Shown: positions 1-10,550 of the stretch, one piece after another
How positions within the stretch are numbered: the first letter of the stretch is position 1
Layout of the letters: every line of letters starts with the position of its first letter
Source: Triglochin maritima
Lineage: Eukaryota > Streptophyta > Magnoliopsida > Alismatales > Juncaginaceae
Direction of reading: 5' to 3'
DNA length: 64,000 nt
Assembly (NCBI GenBank): GCA_963682175.1
Contig: OY821786.1
Location: forward strand, 32,419,501 to 32,483,500
The notes under the pieces: generated by a model
Databases searched by the model: none
What the model was told of the DNA's origin: nothing
Seen by the model: the letters and a program-made list of their open reading frames with translations, nothing else
Position numbers and translations under genes: made by a program

Positions 1-135
1 TCGGCGGTACAACATACGTCCGGCACAACATCGGACGGCACAACCACAAGCCGGAACATCGTCGGCACCATCATCGCCGGCACAACATCGGCGATACAAC
101 ATACGTCTGGCACAAGATCGGACGGGTCCAGACCG
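1..135. repeat. Short degenerate tandem repeat
   Basis: A 13-18 bp unit around GGCACAACATCGG recurs about eight times with variation (for example ACATACGTCCGGCACAACAT, then CGGCGATACAACATACGTC). It probably continues left of the window. It lies in the putative gypsy LTR and has no recognised function. Confidence 0.6.
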
Positions 136-420
136 TAGTCTGCAAGGTCATCATGCTCCACGAGCCATGCGTCACACGCATTGGGATCCACGATCCCTCA
201 AGTCTGCTACTCATCAGAGAGTAAGGCAACAACACGTCACACCACGTCCAATCCGGAGGTGGCGCGACCCAACTGTCCACACTCTTCCACACGGCGGTCC
301 CTGGGCGGTACAAGCACGTACCCGCTGTCACCTCCCGGCTCACGCTCTAAGCGAGGACACGGGTTTCCGTGGACAGAGTTGACACGACCACAAGACAAGG
401 AATTCAGTTCTGCACACAAA

Positions 421-905
421 CGGTCGATCGAAAAAGCCTAACCGGTCGATCGTCCCCTATAGGTTCGGTCGACCGAAAGTCTACAACGGTCGAACTATTC
501 TGCGCCACTTAAGTCCAAACGGTCGAACAGAAGTCTAAAACCGGTCGACCGAATACGAGGTCAAAATCCGGAGTTGGTCAAAATCACCAAAGACTATTCG
601 GTCGACCGACTCAGGGGTCCCGGTCGACCGAAAACTACCAGGGTTATCCTAATAGTCTACGTCATATAACGTTCGAACGATATACATAAAATAGTCGAAC
701 AACATGCATAAACCTCAAGTACACTTAAGTTCCGGTCGACCCCAAAACAAGGGACGGTCAACCGAAACACAACAGGAAGCCCCGATTCACCAACACAAAT
801 ACACAACCGGTCGACCGCCGCAAGGCATGGTTCGACCGGTGATGGTTAAAATCGGGTAAAACACTACATCGGTTGACCGCCCGAAGGGACCCGGTCGACC
901 GTTGG
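421..905. repeat. Cluster of CGGTCGACCG palindromes
   Basis: About 14 exact or one- to two-mismatch copies of the 10-bp palindrome CGGTCGACCG (half-sites CGGTCGA, TCGACCG) occur at irregular 20-60 bp spacing, for example near 465, 543, 600, 621, 735, 807 and 892. Each contains a GTCGAC core. The same motif clusters recur in LTRs at 11.7-12.1, 21.5-21.9, 26.1-26.4, 29.3-29.6, 36.4-36.7, 46.2-46.5 and 50.1-50.4 kb. Repeated palindromes in LTRs are known for Sirevirus copia elements; their role here is inferred to be regulatory. Confidence 0.75.
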
Positions 906-1459
906 TCGTCTTCAACCTCGCGCCAGCCGAGGATTTACGCGGTTCTCGTCGCCGGGGAGGCCTCCGAGCTCCCCCGACCGACCAACAAAACCCTCCTACG
1001 AGGATTAGCAACCACAAAACACACTAGAAGCCGGCATACCTCGACGAGAAGACGGAGCACACCGGAGATCCATCCACGTCCACGCCCGACAGCACCCTCC
1101 AATCTCGCGCCTCACACTCGTGCCTCCGCTGCTCCCAGCTCGACACCACCCTTCGGAGCAACCTCCACGACCTCTGGATGACCAGGAAAGGAGCAAGAAG
1201 TTGGGTGAGAGGTGAAAAACGGTGGAAGAAGAAAGGAATGAGGGAGAGAGAGAGAGGTTGGTATCCTTCACCAAAACCAACACCAACAGCACCAGCCTCA
1301 TCACCCATCACGCAACCTCATATTCACCTCCGCCTTCCCCATACTAAACCCCCACTAAACAAGGGATTAGTCTTAAACTGGGGTTAAGGTCTAACAACCC
1401 ACCCACCTTAAAAGGATTTCGTCCCGAAATCAAACAAGCAACTCATCGAAAAGCTCTGG

Positions 1460-2692
1460 TTACTGCTTCTGAACTTCCTCCTCGATCTCCCAAGTGCCGT
1501 CGCGCTCACTGTGATGTTGCCACCGGACCTTCACCATCGGAATGGTCCGACTTCTGAGCTGGTGATCCATACGATCAACGATCTCAACTGGTCTCTCCTC
1601 GAGTGACAAGTCCTGCTGGATCTCTGGCACTGCTATCTCAATCACGTGAGCTGGATCTGCAACGTACTTCCTCAACATCGATACATGGAAGACGTTGTGA
1701 AGACCGGAAAACTGCGGTGGCAATGCAATCCAGTAGGCAACCTCTCCAACTCGGTCTAGGATCTCAAACGGTCTGACATACCTCGGACTGAGCTTCCCCT
1801 TCTTCCCAAATCTCATCACTCCCTGAGCTGGGGAGATCTTCAGGAACACATGGTCACCAACCTCAAAGCTCAACGCCCGTCTGCGTCTGTCAGCATAACT
1901 CTTATGCATGCTCTGTGCCGTGACCAATCTCCTCCGGATCACATCCACCTTCTCCGCATACATCTGCACGAGCTCTGGCCCCACTAACCGCCTCTCGCCC
2001 ACATCACTCCAGCATACGGGTGATCTGCAAGGCCTCCCGTATAAGGCCTCGTAAGGGGGATATCAATACTCGAATGGTAGTTGTTGTTGTAGGCGAACTC
2101 TATCAATGGCAGGTGCTCATCCCAGTGTCCTGACCAAGCCAATGTACATGCTCTCAGCATATCCTCCAGGTTTGGATCGTCCTCTCTGACTGACCATCTG
2201 TCTGTGGGTGAAACGTTGTACTGAACCTCAGTCACGACCCCAAAGCCTGCTGTAGACTCCCCCAAAACCTAGATGTAAACCTGGGATCTCGATCAGAGAT
2301 GATGCTCACTGGCACTCCGTGCAATCTGACTATCTCCTCTACGTACAACTTAGCTAGACCCTCCAGAGACAACGTGGTCCTGATCGCTAAGAAGTGCGCC
2401 GACTTGGTCAGTCGATCGACTATCACCCAAATCGCGTCGTGGAATCTCCTCGTCTTCGGCAGCCCCGTGACAAAATCCATCGTCACGTGCTCCCACTTCC
2501 ACTCAGGAAGCTCAATACACTGCATCGGTCTCGTTGGTCGTTGATGCTCAATCTTCACCTGCTGACAGACTAAGCACCGACCCACGAACTCTGCGATATC
2601 TCTCTTCATGCCCTTCCACCTGAAGTTCCGCTGCATGTCCTTATACATCTTTGTACTTCTAGGGTGGATGGTATATCTCGCTCGGTGTCGAA
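1460..2692 (-). pseudogene. Ty3/gypsy (Tekay/Del-like chromovirus) integrase, 3' part of pol, broken
   Basis: Minus-strand reading gives the zinc-binding start of integrase ([10 protein letters not shown] near 2690, then CLVCQQVK), the core with first Asp in [11 protein letters not shown] and second in [12 protein letters not shown], and the C-terminal part with FGKKGKLSPRY, HNVFHVSMLRKYV and a group II chromodomain-like end (KVRWQHHSERDGTWE). At least two frameshifts break it: after the second Asp the HPQTDGQSERT segment carrying the catalytic Glu is in another frame, and the frame changes again near 2055. Sequence upstream of the zinc motif (above 2692) is unrelated, so reverse transcriptase and gag are missing. 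Family assignment is from motif wording; the exact lineage is less sure. Confidence 0.85.
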
Positions 2693-3048
2693 TCTTGGCT
2701 GCTCCTTGGTTTCAATCTTAGCTGAATTTGGGCTGCAACTCGGTTATTCGAAAGACTTTGTTATTTAAGTATACTCTTTAAATTCACTCTTTTTAAGTAA
2801 GTAGTTTTTTTCAAAACTATTGCTATGATATATTATGGATATGTCTATAATTAGAAGTACAATTTATGTATATGTATATTATTTACATGTGGATGTAGAT
2901 TAATCCATATTGTTGTATTTCATGTTAAATTGGATATTGAATGTTATTTTTACTTGTGGATGCATTTTAATTGCAATTTTTTTATTTTTAAGTAAACAAA
3001 AAATTTAAAAAAAATATTTTTTTAAAATAATTATAGTACAAAAAAATG
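2693..3048. other. AT-rich stretch without a gene
   Basis: Strongly AT-rich, no open frame of note. It lies between the gypsy truncation point and the CACTA terminus and may be internal CACTA sequence, but nothing specific supports this. Confidence 0.4.
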
Positions 3049-3267
3049 TTATTATTGCCGACGGACATTCCGTAGGCAATAGTGTGATTTTTTGCCCAAA
3101 AACAATTGCGTCAAAAAAAGGTCGTGCCAATAATTGCTGACGGGAATTCCGTCTGCAAAGAGCCTCCCGACGGACTTTTGCTGACAGAAATTCCATCGGC
3201 AAGTACTATTTCTAACGGAAATGTGGCCTTTTGCATTCCGTCGGCAAAAGTCATTTTTGTAGTAGTG
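3049..3267. mobile_element. CACTA (En/Spm-type) terminal fragment
   Basis: The right end reads ...TTTTTGTAGTAGTG at 3254-3267, the reverse complement of a CACTACTACAAAAA terminus. Inside are several subterminal repeats of GCCGACGGAATTCCGTCGGC type in both orientations (3057-3075, 3137-3155, 3170-3202, 3236-3248), the array of transposase-binding-like repeats typical of plant CACTA elements. No matching left terminus is found, so this is a fragment. No coding sequence. Confidence 0.75.
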
Positions 3268-3582
3268 ATTAGACATGTTAGTTAGCCTGGTGTATTAAGC
3301 CGAGTGTGTATGGTTGAGTTTGTTGAAAGTTGTTGTAACAAACTCTAATTGTTATGCCTCTCACATTATTTCTCAACACAATCCTTGGATTCCACCGGAT
3401 TGAGTTATATAAGCAATCCAGAAGTGGTTTTTAAGACCGTGACCAAACAACAAGGAAAACATGCATGAAACTATGACAACGATAACAACTCCAATTAAAT
3501 TGGTAGATTTTAAAATTGAAATTGTAAATAAGACCAATAATTGTTTGGGAAGAGTATATAAGGTTTGAGTTCTCTCTCTCCC
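3268..3582. other. Left flank of the hAT insertion; possible promoter remnant
   Basis: Contains a TATA-like GTATATAAGG (3553-3562) followed by a CT-rich run that continues on the other side of the hAT element (7756-7800). The hAT therefore appears to have landed just downstream of an old promoter or LTR transcription start. No gene could be identified from it. Confidence 0.35.
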
Positions 3583-4310
3583 TAGGGTTGTTCGTGGGGC
3601 GGGTTTGACCTGCCAACCCGCCCCGCCCTGTCCCACGTGGGGCGGGTTGCGGTGGAATTTTTGTTGACCCGCCACCCACATACCCGTTAGACTAAACGGG
3701 GCGGAAAGCGGTTGAAATGTAACCCACCCCGTAAACTCGTTTCACCCGTTAAACAAACATACATATAAATAACTTTTTCACACTTCAACACTCAACAGTC
3801 TCAGCCGCCCCTCACCTCTTTCGAAAACCCTAGATCCAACTCCAACATCCTCTTTTTTTCACTCCAACGAGGAGTCGAAAACCTCACCTAATCCAACCTC
3901 AGGTCCTCTCTCACCTTGTCTCCATTTCTAGTGTTTCCTCTGATCCGATCCTTCCCACCGGTCATGGGGGGAGGTGAGATTGCACGTTCCTCTTCTTCCT
4001 TTCCGTCGATTCTGTGGTTTTGGTTTGGATCAGATGATGTTGCGCTAGGGTTTGGGTTTGTGATTCTGGTTTGGTTGATTAAGGGTTTGGTGGTGTTTTT
4101 GAAGTGGAAGTTTGGGATTTCGTGTTTCTTAGGCGAATTTGTGTGATTGATTCTGAGGTTTTATGATCAGATGATGTTTTACCATGATTTGTTCATTTTT
4201 ATGTGGAGATTTTTGTGTGTGTTTGTGGACTTGTCATTGGCATCTCATGTTGCTGTAACCGTTATTTGGTATCTCAGAATGAGGATTTGGCATCTCATGG
4301 ATTTGGATTT

Positions 4311-4400
4311 GGCATCTCATGTTTCTGTAACCTCTTATTTGGCATCTCATGTTTCTGTAACCTCTTATTTGGCATCTCATGTTTCTGTAACCTCTTATTT
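4311..4400 (+). repeat. Three tandem 30-bp units in hAT 5' leader
   Basis: Three exact or nearly exact 30-bp units begin at 4311, 4341 and 4371 (each starts GGCATCTCAT and includes TTTCTGTAACC). Degenerate half-units lie on both sides (4236-4310 and 4401-4445). The array sits between the hAT left end and the transposase start codon, so it is untranslated leader or upstream regulatory sequence. Confidence 0.9.
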
Positions 4401-4822
4401 TGCATCTCATGGATTTGGCATCTCATGGATTTGGATTTTCTGGATGAGGATTGGTAACATGACATTTCTTTGATTGGATGGTAATGCCTTATAATGCTTG
4501 GGGCTTTTGCACCAATTTTGATGTTTTCTTATGTATGGATTTTGAGATTTTGAAATTTTCACAGTTTGGTGTCAAAGAAATGTGTGGATTAATAGTGAAA
4601 TATGAACAAAATAACCTTGACATTTTTATTATATGTTTTATGTAGATTGTGGAGAAGTTGGTTGATGTTGTCATCTTTCTACGTAAAGAAATTCATAAGG
4701 TTTTTTACATTGCTGGTATGTTCTACAAAAAGTTGTCTCATCTATGGATTATGATTATGATTATGATTATTTGACCCAAAAACATATGTGAATGATTTTC
4801 TTTGTGAATAGGTAGATTTTCT

Positions 4823-7204
4823 ATGATGACAACAACCACGAACGAGCAAACTCCAATGAGCCAGCCCACCCAGACGAGTGGTATATCTTTCTCCTCTCAC
4901 TCTTTTTTGCCAAGTTAATTTTGCCTCTCAAATTTGGTAATTTTTAATCAACTTCAATTATAAATTCAGGACCTAGTAACATTAACAGTAGTAATTGTGT
5001 GCAAACTGAAACTGGGGGTGATAAAAGGAAAAGAGAAAGGATCTCCATTCTGAGGTTTGGAATTATTTTGACAAAGTGCGGGATAAAGAGACAGGAAATC
5101 ATAGGGCACAATGTCGTCATTGTGACAAATCTTATGTTGCTAACGCAAAGGACGGGACAAGTCATTTGAAAACCCACTTGAAAAAGAAACATGCCAAGTT
5201 ATTAGGAGAACATTCTAGTCAAATGACCTTAGCTTTTGGTGTTAGGAGCAAAGATGGCACTACTGAGTTAAAAAATCACAAATTTGATCAGGATTGTAGT
5301 AGGAGATGCTTAGCTGAAATGATCATACTTCATGAGTATCTGTTCTCTATAGTTGACCACAAAGGGTTTAGAACATATTCCAAAAGTCTGAAGTCGAAGT
5401 TTAAAATGGTTTCTCGCACAACCATTACAAAAGATTGTATGGCTATATATGAGGTCAAGAAGGAGAAGGTGTATGCCGAATTGGATGAATTTTCTGGCCT
5501 TCTTAGTCTTACTAGTGACATGTGGACATCAAATAGGAATAGAGGTTATGTTTCGTTGACATGCCACTTTGTTAATGATGAATGGAAACTTCGGAAAATA
5601 CTATTGAGTCTTGCTTTTCTTAAATCACCTCACACTGTTGATGCAATATCAAAGTCACTAATTGAGAGTTTTTTCAAGTGGAATATAGATAAAAAGATGA
5701 TGTCTATTGTGTTAGATAATTGCAACACAAATGATGTTGTTGTGAGAGAATTGGTTGCTAATTTTTTTTCGAAAGGAGATCTCTTGCTTGATGGGAAGTT
5801 GTTTCACGTTAGGTGTGCTGCTCACATTGTGAATCTGATTGTGCAAGAAGGAATTGAAATCATCAAAGAGGTCATTGTTAATGTGAGGGATAGTGTGAAA
5901 TATGTGAAGTCCTTGACACACAGAGAGCAAAAATTTGTAGAAGTAGCTAAGCAGGTGAAGGCCCAAAATAGGTGTGTTGTGTTAGATGTTCCCACTATTT
6001 TGATGTTGGGCCTTCACCTGCTTAGCTACTTCTACAAATTTTTGCTCTGTGTGTGTTGTGTTCTCAGGTGAAGGCCCAAAATAGATGTTCCCACTTTTCT
6101 GATGTTGCAAGTGGCACTAGAGCATAAGGAATCTTTTATCCGTTTGGCAGATGTTGATTCGGCATACAAGTGTTTACCAAGTAAGGAAGAATGGGAACAT
6201 GCCAAACTTGTTTGTGGATGCTTGAGCTATTTTCATCGAGTAACTTTAGAATTCTCTAAAAGCTTGTATCCATCTGCAAATTATTATTTTCCTCATGTTT
6301 GTGCAATCCATTTGTCCCTCAAGGAAATGTGTAGAAGTTCAATACCTTTTATAACTCGCATGGCTGAATCGATGATGTTGAATTTTTCCAAATATTGGAA
6401 AGATACATCTCTACTTTTTCCTTTGCTTGTATTTTGGATCCTCGTCACAAATTAGGCATTGTTGAGTATTATTCGAAGAAGATTTATAATGAAGATGCAA
6501 CAGAAAAAATTAAAGAGGTGAAGAATTCTCTAACTGAGTTGTATAATCAATACTGTTTGAGATATGAGGAGCCCGAATCTGTGCCTTCTGTTTGTGGTGA
6601 GGGCAGCTCAAGGACAGGGAATGTCATGGTTGACAGTGTAACAAATATCAGTTTCACATTAGTAGCAGCAGAATTGCCACACCTCACCAATCTTATGGAT
6701 GAACTTGATAAATTTCTTGATACTCGATGTGATTCTCAAACTGCACAGAGTTGTATGGACTCCTACTTGAATGATTCCGTGCAACCTCGAGTGGTAAATT
6801 TTGATATATTGGTTTGGTGGAAAATGAATGCACCCAAGTACCCTATAGTTGCACGTTTGGCCCATTCTCTCCATTCCAGTGTCTATTGTTGCATCTGAAA
6901 GTGTGTTTAGCATGGGAGGAAGGATTCTCGGCAAACACCGGTGTTCGATGTCTTCCACTACATTAGAGGCTATTATGTGTGCACAAGATTGGTTAAGGAG
7001 TGAATATCATGGTAAATGAAAGTTCAAATTAATATTTGGTTGATTGTAATGCATATTCATATTCTAACATAATGTGTTGTTATTGGTATAGGTCAAAGTA
7101 GTGATGATGATGGAACTTTTGCAACAATGTCATCTCACTTTGTTGTAGCCGAGGATGAGGATGACATTGTTAACGATGATGATGCTAGTGAGATTCCTGA
7201 GTAA
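4823..7204 (+). pseudogene. hAT transposase with BED zinc finger (RICESLEEPER/zf-BED type), broken
   Basis: Probable start ATG at 4823 with a short first exon; intron about 4880-4969 (GT...CAG); then a one-base frameshift before the BED finger (SEVWNYFDKV near 5050, CRHCDKSY, HLKTHLKKKH). The RNase H-like core follows (LTSDMWTSNRNRGYVSLT near 5510, VLDNCNTND, HVRCAAHIVNL near 5810). A hairpin-type rearrangement interrupts it at 5917-6084, removing the usual RWNSTY segment. Another frameshift at about 6395-6430 precedes ILDPRHKL, and a third near 6870 separates the C-terminal dimerisation domain (IPVSIVASESVFSMGGRIL, ending CAQDWLRSEYHG). A last exon after an intron at 7012-7091 has an acidic tail ending at 7204. 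The hAT C-terminal domain is otherwise well kept. Confidence 0.9.
5917..6084 (+). repeat. Inverted duplication (hairpin) within hAT transposase
   Basis: Left arm 5917-5966 and right arm 6006-6053 are reverse complements over about 48 bp with one 2-bp difference, around a 39-bp spacer. A 17-bp direct repeat (GTGAAGGCCCAAAATAG) lies at 5955-5971 and again at 6068-6084. The arrangement looks like a template-switch copy of the local coding sequence. Confidence 0.9.
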
Positions 7205-7763
7205 TGGTGAGATGTCGTGGTGTTATGTATTTCTTAGATCTTTACTTTAAATAATATTAACTCTTTTTTGTGTTTAGGTTGATGAAATGTGAGTATGTAA
7301 CTTCATGTCGTGTCGTGGAGTCGTGATGTTCAGAATGAAGAATGAGTTTAATTATGTGATTTGGTATTGTATGTATTTCCTAGACTTCTAACGTTTATGT
7401 GATGATTTGTGACTTTATGTGTTTGTTAGTTGTTCATTTAAGTACTTTAAATAGTAAACTTGTAATTTTGTGGACTTATATGAATGTTTTATGCGTGTAA
7501 GCTTAATTATAGACTTGTAGAAATGTGTTTGTATGTGTTTATTTATGTATGTGTCAATGTAATACGTTAAATGAGTGTTTACATGAATTTGCCCGTTCAA
7601 CCTGTTTAACACGCCCCGCCCCACTTAACCCGCCCTTAGGTAGGGCGGGTAACGGTTTTATTTGTTTTTACCCACCCCACCCCGTTCACCCGCCTAACTT
7701 CGGTGGGGTAGGTAGCGGGCGGAGCTAAACCCGCCCTACCCCGTTTGTAGCCCTATCTCTCCC

Positions 7764-7974
7764 TCTCTTCTCACTCGTTCTCTCTCTCCCGCTCAACACT
7801 CTCTCTCTTTCGGTTACCTGGTGTGTGGCGCTGTGGGTTCGGCGAGGAGGAAAGGCTCAGTGGAGCACGCGAGGGATCGGGTTGGTCGGTTGCTCGTTTG
7901 GGTTCGCCGGAGAAGGAAAAAAGTTTGCGTGGAGAAGCTCGTCATGATTCTTCAAAGGTTTCTTCAAGCCTTAA
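7764..7974. other. GC-rich unassigned segment right of hAT
   Basis: CT-rich to about 7810, then GC-rich and open in the frame that runs into the copia integrase. The encoded residues up to about 7970 do not resemble copia gag or protease. It is probably unrelated sequence joined to the truncated copia element, perhaps the continuation of the promoter remnant at 3268-3582. Confidence 0.35.
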
Positions 7975-10545
7975 TGGTATGTCAAGCTTGCTTTTATGCA
8001 AACCTTGCCTAATGGGCAAAATGACCAAGAGGCCTTTCAATAAGAAAGGACCGAGAGCAAAGGACTTGTTGGATTTGATACATTCCGATGTATGTGGTCT
8101 GATGAGTACTAGTGCAAGAGACGGTTTTAGGTACTTCATTACGTTCACGGATGACTATAGTCGTTATGGCTATATTTATCTAATGAGAAACAAAAGTGAA
8201 TCCTTTGACAAGTTCAAGGAATTCCAGAATGAAGTAGAGAACCAACTCAACAAGAAAATCAAGTCTCTACGAACGGATCGTGGAGGTGAGTACTTAAGTA
8301 CCGAATTTGACTCATTTCTAAAGGAGTGTGGTATTGTACCACAGCTCACCCCTCCCGGTACACGTCAGTGGAATGGAGTATCCAAAAGGAGGAATAGGAC
8401 ATTACTCGACATGGTTCGGTCAATGATGACTCAAGCTGAATTGTCGCTTTACTTTTGGAGTTATGCACTAGAAGCTGCAGCTTACACACTAAATAATGTT
8501 TCATCCAAATCCATAGAGAAAACGCCTTATGAGCTATGGAGTGGTAAAACACATAAACTCAATTTTCTCAAAAATTGGGGTTGTGAGGTCTGCGTCAAGA
8601 GATTGATGTCGACCAAACTTCAACCAAAAGTGGATAAGTGCTTCTTTATAGGTTATCCTCGTGAGACAAAATGATACTACTTTTGGCATATAACCTCCAA
8701 TCGAGTGATTGTAGAGAGGGATGTCGTATTTCTAGAAAAGGAAATTCTGGAAAGAATAAAAAGTAGTGGGAGTAGAGTTGTGCTTGAGGAGACTCAAGAT
8801 ATTCTACAAGATCATGATATGAATGGTAACATTCAAGATCATGAAGGCCCAACCGATGTTCCTTTGGTTAGTGGGAGCGTGAGTGAGAGACTCGCAAGAA
8901 ATTGTGAGAGAAACTCAATCTTCCCCACCTAGTGTACGTTCGAGAATCAAACACGAACCAATTCCACAAGAAATTGTGGAAGAAGTTCGAGAAGTACACG
9001 TAGAACCAAAAGAACTTAGAAGGTCAACGAGGGAAAGGAAGAAACCCGATATGTATTTGGGACTTCATGAGATCATGGTACTAGATACCAATGATCCCTC
9101 GACCTTTCAAGAAGCAATGGAAAGAAATGACTCCAAACTATGGTTTAAGGTCATCGAATCCAAAATATAATCCATGTATGATAATCAAGTATGGAACTTG
9201 GTTGACCTTCCTCAAGGGAAAAAGGTCATTCAAAATAAATGGGTTTTTAAGAGGAAGATTGACATGGATGGGAACTTGACAATCTACAAAGCGGGGCTTG
9301 TAGCAAAACGTTTCACTCAAGTTTAAGGAATTGACTATGATGAAACTTTTTCACCGGTTGTCATGTTCAAGTCTATTCGGATTATGCTCGCTATTGCCGC
9401 ATTTCATGATTATGAGATATGGCAAATGGATGTCAAAACGGTGTTCCTTAATGGGAACTTGGAGGAGGATGTGTACATGGTACAACCTCAAGGTTTTGAA
9501 GATCCAAAGAATAGCGAGAAAGTATGCAAGCTTCAAAGATCCATTTATGGATTGAAGCAAGCATCAACGAGTTGGAACAAATGCTTTGACGAAGAAGTTA
9601 AAAAGATTCACTTCGTCCAAAGTAAGGAAGAGTCTTGTATATACAAGAAGGTTAGTGGGAGCCACATAGTGTTCTTGATCTTATATGTCGATGACATACT
9701 CCTCATGGGAAATCATATACCTTTGCTTGAGCAAACGAGAAGTTCATTGAAATCTGCATTTTCGATGAAAGATATTGGTCAGGCTCAATACATCTTAGGA
9801 CTCAAGATATATAGAGATAGATCTCGTAGGCTCATTGGCCTAAGTCAATGTACATACATTGACAAGGTCTTGGAAAGGTTCAGCATGAACAACTCCAAAA
9901 AGGGCAATGTGCCAATGAGTATGGGTGTGCAACTCAAGAAGTCTCAACGTGGTGAACCATGTAAAGACTTGGAGTACTTGAAAGATATCCCTTATGCTTC
10001 GGCAATAGGATCGATCTTGTACGCGATGACTTGCACAAGATCTGATGTCTCGTATGCCCTAAGCGTGACAAATCGTCACAAATCCAACGTAGGTCCTGAG
10101 CATAGGACTGCGGTCAAGAATATTCTGAGGTACCTTAACTGGACCAAAGATAAGTTTCTTGTTTATGGAGGACAAAGGGATTTAATAGCCGACGGCTATT
10201 CGGATGCGAGTTTCATAAGTGATCCCGACGATAGGAGGTCGCAATAATGATATGTCATCATTCTGGAAGGTGGGGCCATGAGATAGCATAGTTCGAGTCA
10301 AATCACTACGACTGACTCAACCACCGACGAAGGCAAAATAAATTTATTATGGGTGGACACAAACAGCAAGACAGCTGATCCATTCAACAAACTCTTATCC
10401 CAAGCCAAAGGCGAAATGCATTTCGAGTCCATGGGTCTGAGGAACCATGTGGATTTGCTTGATGAGAGATTAGAGAGGGTTACCCTAGTTATTATTGTTT
10501 TATACATTGAGAATGTATGTGGAAGAAAACTTTGATAACAAGTTG
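7975..10545 (+). pseudogene. Ty1/copia pol (integrase, reverse transcriptase, RNase H), 5'-truncated and broken
   Basis: Copia homology begins abruptly near 7975 (LCKPCLMGKMTKRPFNKKG), so gag, protease and the integrase zinc finger are missing. Integrase core: Asp in LIHSDVCG, Asp in LRTDRGGEYL; the Glu expected in NGVSERRNRTL is Lys here (NGVSKRRNRTL, about 8375). An in-frame TGA follows at 8672 inside the GYPRxTK..YYF motif. Reverse transcriptase: stops at 9168 and 9324, then a long frame 9363-10247 with QMDVKTVFLNG, YGLKQAS and the catalytic LYVDDILLMG. RNase H begins DGYSDASF near 10190, but its middle is deleted; the C-terminal tail KTADPFNKLLSQAKGEMHFE (about 10370) follows in another frame. 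Not functional. Confidence 0.93.
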
Positions 10546-10550
10546 GAGAT

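Larger units (their letters stand above)
1..1396 (-). repeat. Putative 3' LTR of Ty3/gypsy chromovirus (cut by window edge)
   Basis: Read on the minus strand, the integrase relic ends at 1460 and is followed by a purine-rich run (1397-1415, GGTGGGTGGGT) and then TGTTAGACC starting at 1396, as expected for a polypurine tract and LTR start. The left LTR end lies outside the window, so no TSD can be tested. The interior is GC-richer than the surroundings and holds a cluster of CGGTCGACCG-type palindromes (421-905). No credible protein is encoded; short open frames at 873-1311 are low-complexity. The LTR call rests on position after integrase and the TG start; no partner LTR is visible. Confidence 0.55.
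3583..7755 (+). mobile_element. Complete hAT transposon with perfect 8-bp target duplication
   Basis: The element starts TAGGGTTGTTCGTGGGGCGG and ends with CCCCGTTTGTAGCCCTA, imperfect terminal inverted repeats. It is flanked by the identical 8-bp direct repeat TCTCTCCC (3575-3582 and 7756-7763), the hAT hallmark. Both ends (3583-3740 and 7600-7755) carry many GGGGCGGGT / ACCCGCCCC subterminal repeats in both orientations, probably transposase-binding sites. It encloses one transposase gene (4823-7204), now broken. Length is 4173 bp. The intact ends and TSD suggest moderate age, although the gene has decayed. Confidence 0.93.

Noticed and set aside
421..905. Palindrome cluster as a CRISPR-like array
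   Set aside because: Spacing irregular, motif only 10 bp and imperfect, plant nuclear context, and the motif recurs in LTRs.
873..1311. Overlapping open frames on both strands in the gypsy LTR
   Set aside because: Arg/Ser/Pro- or Leu-rich low-complexity products from skewed base composition, overlapping each other, with no domain.
3268..3582. 5' LTR of the copia element at 7.97-12.72 kb
   Set aside because: It shares no visible sequence with the 3' LTR at 10551-12721.
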